A DNA stretch of 8,138 nucleotides from Methanothrix sp. (GTDB lineage Archaea; Halobacteriota; Methanosarcinia; Methanotrichales; Methanotrichaceae), in the NCBI GenBank assembly GCA_003162615.1, contig PMNG01000069.1:295-8432 (forward strand), in the 5' to 3' direction. The notes under the pieces are model-generated. The model did not search any database and had not been told where the DNA came from. It saw nothing but the letters and a program-made list of their open reading frames with translations. This document shows, one piece after another, positions 5,424 to 8,138 of this stretch. Both the position numbers and the translations under genes were made by a program. How positions within the stretch are numbered: position 1 is the stretch's first letter; each line of letters opens with the position of its first letter.

Positions 5424-6386
5424 ATGACATCAGAGGTACGCAGAACTGCCCATCTACCCGAGTGGAAGGTAAAAGAAGTAAGTGAGCTGGTAGAGCGAAT
5501 AGGCAAGAGCAGAGTAGTTGGCATCGTGGGGATGCGGGAGATCCCGGCCAGCGACTTGCAGCAGATGCGAGGAGAACTCAGGAGTCAGGTAGAGGTCAAG
5601 ATGGTGCGAAACAACATCGCCCGCAGGGCTCTAGATTCCTCCTCTCAAGAGATTAAACCGCTATCTGATTTTATCGAGGACCAGAGCGCCCTCATCTTCA
5701 GCGACGGAAATCCCTTCAAGCTCTACAGCATGTTCGAGAAGGCAAAGCGCCCCATGGCTATGCGCGCCGGAGCGCGTGCAACCAAGGACATAGTGATCGA
5801 AGCTGGTGAGACATCCTTTTCCCCAGGCCCCATGGTGGGCAAGCTCCAGGCAGCAGGAATACCTGCCGCCATCAAGAGTGGGAAAGTTGTCATCAACCAG
5901 AAGATAACGCTGGTCAAAGATGGAGAGGTCGTATCCGCTAAGACTGCGGACATCTTAAAGACCATGGAGATCTTCCCAAAGAATGTGGGATTAGAGCTCA
6001 GAGCAGTCTACGAAGGCGGATTGGTGTTCAAGGCCAAGGATCTGGCCATAGACGTCGACGGCCTGCTGTCGGAGATAGGGTCGACCTCCGCAAAAGCGTT
6101 CAACTTCGCCGTTGATATCGGCTATACAACGCCGGAGACCATAAGCGCAATTCTGCAGAAGGCTTTTGCCAAGGCGAAAAATCTTGTTGCAGAGGGTGGA
6201 ATACCCGTGCCAGGCATGATGGATATAGTGCTTTCACGGGCCGCTGCCAACGCCCAGGCCATCGCAAGTTTAGCTAAAGGGGAGGCTGCTCCAGCGCAGG
6301 CTCCAGTAAAAGAGGAAGAAAAGCCCAAGGAAGAGGGGAAGAAAGAAGAGGACACGGCTGCTGGACTAGGTTCTCTATTCGGTTAA
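5424..6386 (+). CDS. rplP0: 50S ribosomal stalk protein L10/P0 (uL10)
   Basis: P0 anchors the lateral stalk to 23S rRNA next to L11 and carries several L12 dimers on its C-terminal spine helices. The 320 residues show an N-terminal rRNA-binding domain (WKVKEVSELVERIGKSRVVG, and VEVKMVRNNIARRAL). An archaeal/eukaryotic insertion domain follows at about residues 110-180 (GPMVGKLQAAGIPAAIKSGK, then VVINQKITLVKDGEVV). Next comes a helical region that holds L12, from about 215 to 285. The tail is a flexible Ala/Pro/Glu/Lys linker ending in AAGLGSLFG. That end closely matches the end of L12 and is the known docking site for elongation factors. Length is normal for the family. It starts just after the rpl1 stop, and rpl12 follows within 16 bases, so the stalk proteins are made together. 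Confidence 0.96.
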   Translation: MTSEVRRTAHLPEWKVKEVSELVERIGKSRVVGIVGMREIPASDLQQMRGELRSQVEVKMVRNNIARRALDSSSQEIKPLSDFIEDQSALIFSDGNPFKLYSMFEKAKRPMAMRAGARATKDIVIEAGETSFSPGPMVGKLQAAGIPAAIKSGKVVINQKITLVKDGEVVSAKTADILKTMEIFPKNVGLELRAVYEGGLVFKAKDLAIDVDGLLSEIGSTSAKAFNFAVDIGYTTPETISAILQKAFAKAKNLVAEGGIPVPGMMDIVLSRAAANAQAIASLAKGEAAPAQAPVKEEEKPKEEGKKEEDTAAGLGSLFG

Positions 6387-6389
6387 AAT

Positions 6390-6396
6390 GAGGTGA
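6390..6396 (+). promoter_or_regulatory. SD deciding the rpl12 start
   Basis: GAGGTGA ends five bases before the ATG at 6402. A GTG at 6393 is part of this SD and should not be taken as the start. It is identical in sequence and spacing to the SD before rpl11. Confidence 0.75.
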
Positions 6397-6401
6397 ATTT
6401 A

Positions 6402-6716
6402 ATGGAGTATGTATACGCAGCATTGATGCTTCACAGCGCAGGAAAAGAGGTCAACGAGGAAGGAATCAAGAAGGTAGTCGAGGCCGCTGGCATAAAAGTG
6501 GACGATGTCAGGATCAAGGCGTTGGTCGCAGCCCTTGAGGGCGTGGACATTGCCAAGGTACTATCCCAGGCGTCCGTCATGCCGGTAGCCGTAGCGGCTG
6601 CTCCAACCGCAGCTGCTGCTTCCGCAGGCAAGGCTGAGGCAACTGAGGAGAAGGAAGAGAAGAAAGAAGAGGCTGAGGAGAGCGGAATCGAGGGACTTGG
6701 CGCCCTCTTCGGCTAA
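6402..6716 (+). CDS. rpl12: 50S ribosomal stalk protein L12 (archaeal P1)
   Basis: Archaeal L12 forms dimers on the P0 spine and recruits translational GTPases such as aEF1A, aEF2 and aIF5B. The 104 residues start MEYVYAALMLHSAGKEV, the standard N-terminus. The dimerisation domain spans about residues 1-58 (ending ALEGVDIAKVLSQA). An Ala-rich hinge follows at about 62-79, then an acidic/basic linker of Glu and Lys. The conserved factor-binding tail is GIEGLGALFG, nearly the same as the end of P0. The start is ATG 6402; an in-frame GTG nine bases upstream lies in the SD and would add a non-conserved MNL. It is the last gene of the cluster and is followed by oligo-T tracts. Confidence 0.96.
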   Translation: MEYVYAALMLHSAGKEVNEEGIKKVVEAAGIKVDDVRIKALVAALEGVDIAKVLSQASVMPVAVAAAPTAAAASAGKAEATEEKEEKKEEAEESGIEGLGALFG

Positions 6717-6726
6717 ACCTCTCTTA

Positions 6727-6751
6727 CTTTCTTTTTTAGCGTACTGTTTTT
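6727..6751 (+). terminator. Oligo-T terminator of the ribosomal operon
   Basis: T-rich DNA with runs of six T (6732-6737) and five T (6747-6751) begins about 10 bp after the rpl12 stop. This is the usual form of archaeal intrinsic terminators; no stem is needed. Confidence 0.65.
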
Positions 6752-6796
6752 GTGATTGCTGTGACTGTTCTCCAACACATTATCTTCGATGATTAT

Positions 6797-6937
6797 CTAT
6801 TTAGAGGCTCGAGAAGAATTTCCATCTTTTAAAGGCTTTCTGATTGGAGAATGCGAAGAGAAGATCGTGTAGAAAACCAGGATCTTAGGAATCAAAAGCA
6901 GGAAAAATAAAATAAAATGATCGGGCAGCTCGGTCAT
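6797..6937 (-). CDS. Possible 46-residue membrane microprotein
   Basis: A minus-strand frame from ATG 6937 to TAG 6797 encodes 46 residues. It begins MTELPDHF, has one hydrophobic segment at about residues 8-26 (FILFFLLLIPKILVFYTIF, with a Pro-Lys in the middle) and a polar, basic tail (SPIRKPLKDGNSSRASK). GAGGGTG stands five bases before the ATG, a good SD. It would be read after the MC1 gene in the same direction, 59 bp beyond its stop. The doubt is serious: the hydrophobic stretch is encoded by the T-rich DNA that may simply be the MC1 terminator, and any T-rich run encodes Phe and Leu. I do not recognise a family. Confidence 0.25.
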   Translation of the reverse strand: MTELPDHFILFFLLLIPKILVFYTIFSSHSPIRKPLKDGNSSRASK

Positions 6938-6992
6938 GTTTGCACCCTCTAAACGGGATTGAGCCCGGAAGGATGATCGGCGTTGGGCCCGT
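6902..6992 (-). terminator. 3' region of the MC1 gene: GC stems then T-rich run
   Basis: Directly after the MC1 stop (minus strand) lie pairable GC blocks. ACGGG (6953-6957) can pair with CCCGT (6988-6992) as an outer stem. Alternatively CGGG (6954-6957) pairs with CCCG (6964-6967) as a small hairpin. About 35 bp further the minus strand reads ATTTTATTTTATTTTTCC (6919-6902), a likely oligo-T terminator. Together they could end the MC1 transcript. Confidence 0.45.
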
Positions 6993-6996
6993 ATGT

Positions 6997-7269
6997 TTAG
7001 AACTCTTCGAGCTTCTCGATGCCTACCTTCTTCACGTTGGGCTTCCAGATCTTTGCCGGCATCCAGCCCGGTGCATTTGATGGCTTCGTCACTTGCTTGC
7101 GCTCTCCCTGGAAGAGATGCACTTTCTTGGTTCCGCGCTCCCTGAGCCTGATATCCGTGAAGCCACGATTGGCAGCCTTGAGCGCTGCCTGTCTGGGCTG
7201 CTTGCCGCAGAAAACGCCTATCTCGTTACCTTTCGCGTCACGCAATGCGAAATTTCTTTTTTCTGCCAT
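6997..7269 (-). CDS. mc1: Chromosomal protein MC1
   Basis: MC1 is a small basic non-histone protein that binds DNA as a monomer, bends it sharply and compacts the chromosome. It is known from Methanosarcina, Methanothrix and haloarchaea. The 90 residues carry the family core: RNFALRDAKGNEIGVFCGKQ, PRQAALKAANRG, IRLRERGTKKVHLF, PGWMPAKIWKP and a KVGIEKLEEF end. The tryptophan-containing loop that contacts DNA (GWMPAKIW) is present. Compared with remembered Methanosarcina MC1, this copy lacks several residues of the loop between ANRG and the DIRLRERG strand. The start at ATG 7269 is fixed by GGAGGT (7282-7277), seven bases upstream. The gene has its own TATA box and is divergent from the APS-kinase-like gene. 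Confidence 0.95.
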   Translation of the reverse strand: MAEKRNFALRDAKGNEIGVFCGKQPRQAALKAANRGFTDIRLRERGTKKVHLFQGERKQVTKPSNAPGWMPAKIWKPNVKKVGIEKLEEF

Positions 7270-7276
7270 AGTTTAT

Positions 7277-7282
7277 ACCTCC
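7277..7282 (-). promoter_or_regulatory. SD of the MC1 gene
   Basis: On the minus strand GGAGGT stands seven bases before the MC1 ATG, a strong match to the anti-SD and fitting for an abundant protein. Confidence 0.75.
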
Positions 7283-7321
7283 AAATACCCATATGCACAG
7301 GGCTATATGACTTGCTGCATA

Positions 7322-7331
7322 CCTATATATC
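7322..7331 (-). promoter_or_regulatory. TATA box of the MC1 gene
   Basis: GATATATAGG on the minus strand predicts transcription from about 7300 and a leader of about 30 nt that contains the SD. A second AT-rich run (7336-7349) lies just upstream. Confidence 0.5.
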
Positions 7332-7450
7332 AAATACACTTATATTAATCTTTTGTTCGATTTCAGAATTTGATGGCAGTGTCTCTTTGGTTCATTGTAT
7401 TTCGATTCCACTTTTAAATCAAGATGATGCCGCTAAGCCTTACGGGAATG

Positions 7451-7460
7451 GTTATTTATT
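7451..7460 (+). promoter_or_regulatory. TATA-like box of the APS-kinase-like gene
   Basis: GTTATTTATT is centred about 27 bp before the ATG at 7483, which predicts a leaderless transcript. Only a weak TGATC stands where an SD would be. The rest of the divergent spacer (7332-7450) shows no gene. Confidence 0.45.
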
Positions 7461-7482
7461 CGATTCGAAGCTCTGATCAATT

Positions 7483-8025
7483 ATGGCCTGGGTTGTATGG
7501 TTCACTGGTCTACCCGGCTGTGGCAAGACCACTATCGCCAAGGCGGTCAAGGCACTGCTATCTGAAAATGGAATTGAGGTTAAGATCCTCCAGCTAGACG
7601 AAATCCGAAGGGTGGTCACCCCTAATCCTAATTACACCGAGGAGGAGCGAGAGATAGTGTACTCCAGCCTTGCGTACATGGCCAAGCTCCTGGCCGAGGC
7701 GGGAAGGAATGTGATTGTCGATGCCACGGCAAACCGGCGACGGTACCGTGATCTTGCCAGAAGACTTGTGCCAGATTTCGCTGAGGTATACATTCGAGCG
7801 GACATCGACACATGCATGGCCCGAGAGACCCGGAGGAAGGCTGAGTTTGCACCTAAGGACATCTACAAGAAGGCTTTTCAAGAGAGGGCGGCTGTTCCTG
7901 GCATAAACGTAGATTACGAAGAACCCCTGAACCCGGAGATCGAGGTGGACGCCACCAAGACGGACACAGAACATAGCGCAGAATTCATCACCAAGAGGAT
8001 TTTAGATATGTTCGGCCAAAGCTAG
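7483..8025 (+). CDS. cysC: Adenylylsulfate (APS) kinase-like P-loop kinase
   Basis: APS kinase phosphorylates adenylyl sulfate at the 3' position with ATP to make PAPS, the active sulfate used for assimilation or sulfation. The 180 residues show a Walker A loop at 9-17 (GLPGCGKTT), a Walker B-like strand VIVDAT (77-82), and the family's C-terminal signature PKDIYKKA, then GINVDYEEPLNPEIEVDAT. The N-terminal WFTGLPGCGKTT fits CysC. One oddity is that the substrate-site motif usually written DGDN.R is here QLDEIRR (37-43), and the region up to residue 60 (NPNYTEEEREIVY) replaces the usual GFS..DR.EN. The closest group may therefore be archaeal CysC-like kinases whose substrate is not proven. 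The start at ATG 7483 suits the TATA spacing. A partial gene follows 60 bp later on the same strand. Confidence 0.78.
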   Translation: MAWVVWFTGLPGCGKTTIAKAVKALLSENGIEVKILQLDEIRRVVTPNPNYTEEEREIVYSSLAYMAKLLAEAGRNVIVDATANRRRYRDLARRLVPDFAEVYIRADIDTCMARETRRKAEFAPKDIYKKAFQERAAVPGINVDYEEPLNPEIEVDATKTDTEHSAEFITKRILDMFGQS

Positions 8026-8085
8026 CCGCATTCGGAAATCTGGCCGTCCTTTTCAGGAAAGATTGAAATACGGTCAAGAGAGTCA

Positions 8086-8138
8086 ATGCCTGAGAACGAT
8101 CCTGCCTGGATGCCTATGCTTGATCTTGTAAAGGAAGA
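8086..8138 (+). CDS. Start of an unidentified gene, cut by the window edge
   Basis: An ATG at 8086 opens a frame of 17 codons that runs off the right edge (MPENDPAWMPMLDLVKE). A weak SD (AAGAGAG, 8076-8082) and an AT-rich TGAAATAC (8064-8071) precede it. The start lies 60 bp after the APS-kinase-like stop, so it could be co-transcribed. Too little is visible to name a product, and the start codon could also be one of the two later in-frame ATGs. Confidence 0.45.
   Translation, partial: MPENDPAWMPMLDLVKE

Noticed and set aside
7421..7476. C/D box guide RNA (AAGATGATGC ... CTGA, about 53 nt)
   Set aside because: The C box lacks its final A, no convincing D'/C' pair is seen, and the stretch overlaps the promoter of the APS-kinase-like gene.
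7019..7476. Plus-strand frames across MC1 and the divergent spacer
   Set aside because: They are antisense to the clear MC1 gene, and the part in the spacer has no start signal or family pattern.

Overview
The window is archaeal, most likely from a methanogen of the order Methanosarcinales. My best guess is Methanothrix (Methanosaeta). The evidence is a DNA-bending protein of the MC1 family, a helix-turn-helix regulator of the FilR1 (former DUF1724) type, an archaeal Spt5-L11-L1-P0-L12 cluster, TATA boxes about 27-30 bp upstream of start codons, and GGTGA-type Shine-Dalgarno (SD) sequences. The genus is inferred from gene content and was not tested by search.

Layout. Positions 1-1119 hold the end of a beta-rich protein of unknown function and, overlapping it, the FilR1-like regulator. 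Positions 1120-2110 are AT-rich and hold no intact gene. They contain the wreck of an IS5-family transposase (about 1332-1890), readable only by changing frame several times. Next come a UbiA-type membrane prenyltransferase (2113-3039) and a convergent double-HTH protein resembling haloarchaeal 'conditioned medium-induced protein 4' (3656-3057, minus). Their stop codons lie in the two arms of one perfect 9-bp hairpin.

Positions 3759-6716 form the conserved core: spt5, rpl11, rpl1, rplP0 and rpl12, all on the plus strand. Spt5 is the processivity factor of RNA polymerase. L11, P0 and L12 form the stalk of the large ribosomal subunit that recruits GTPase translation factors, and L1 forms the opposite stalk. 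The genes are tightly packed except for an 81-nt gap before rpl1. That gap carries an RNA leader with two mutually exclusive hairpins beside the SD, where archaeal L1 could act as an autogenous repressor. The HTH gene fires divergently from spt5 across a 100-bp promoter region. No secE precedes spt5 in this window.

Downstream lie oligo-T terminators, a possible 46-residue membrane microprotein (minus), the MC1 gene (minus), a divergent APS-kinase-like gene (plus), and the first 17 codons of a further gene at the right edge.

Most of the window is ordinary housekeeping DNA. I see no clear unknown multi-gene system. The points most worth checking are the rpl1 leader switch, the decayed IS5 copy, the microprotein, and the CMI4-like/spt5 divergent pair.
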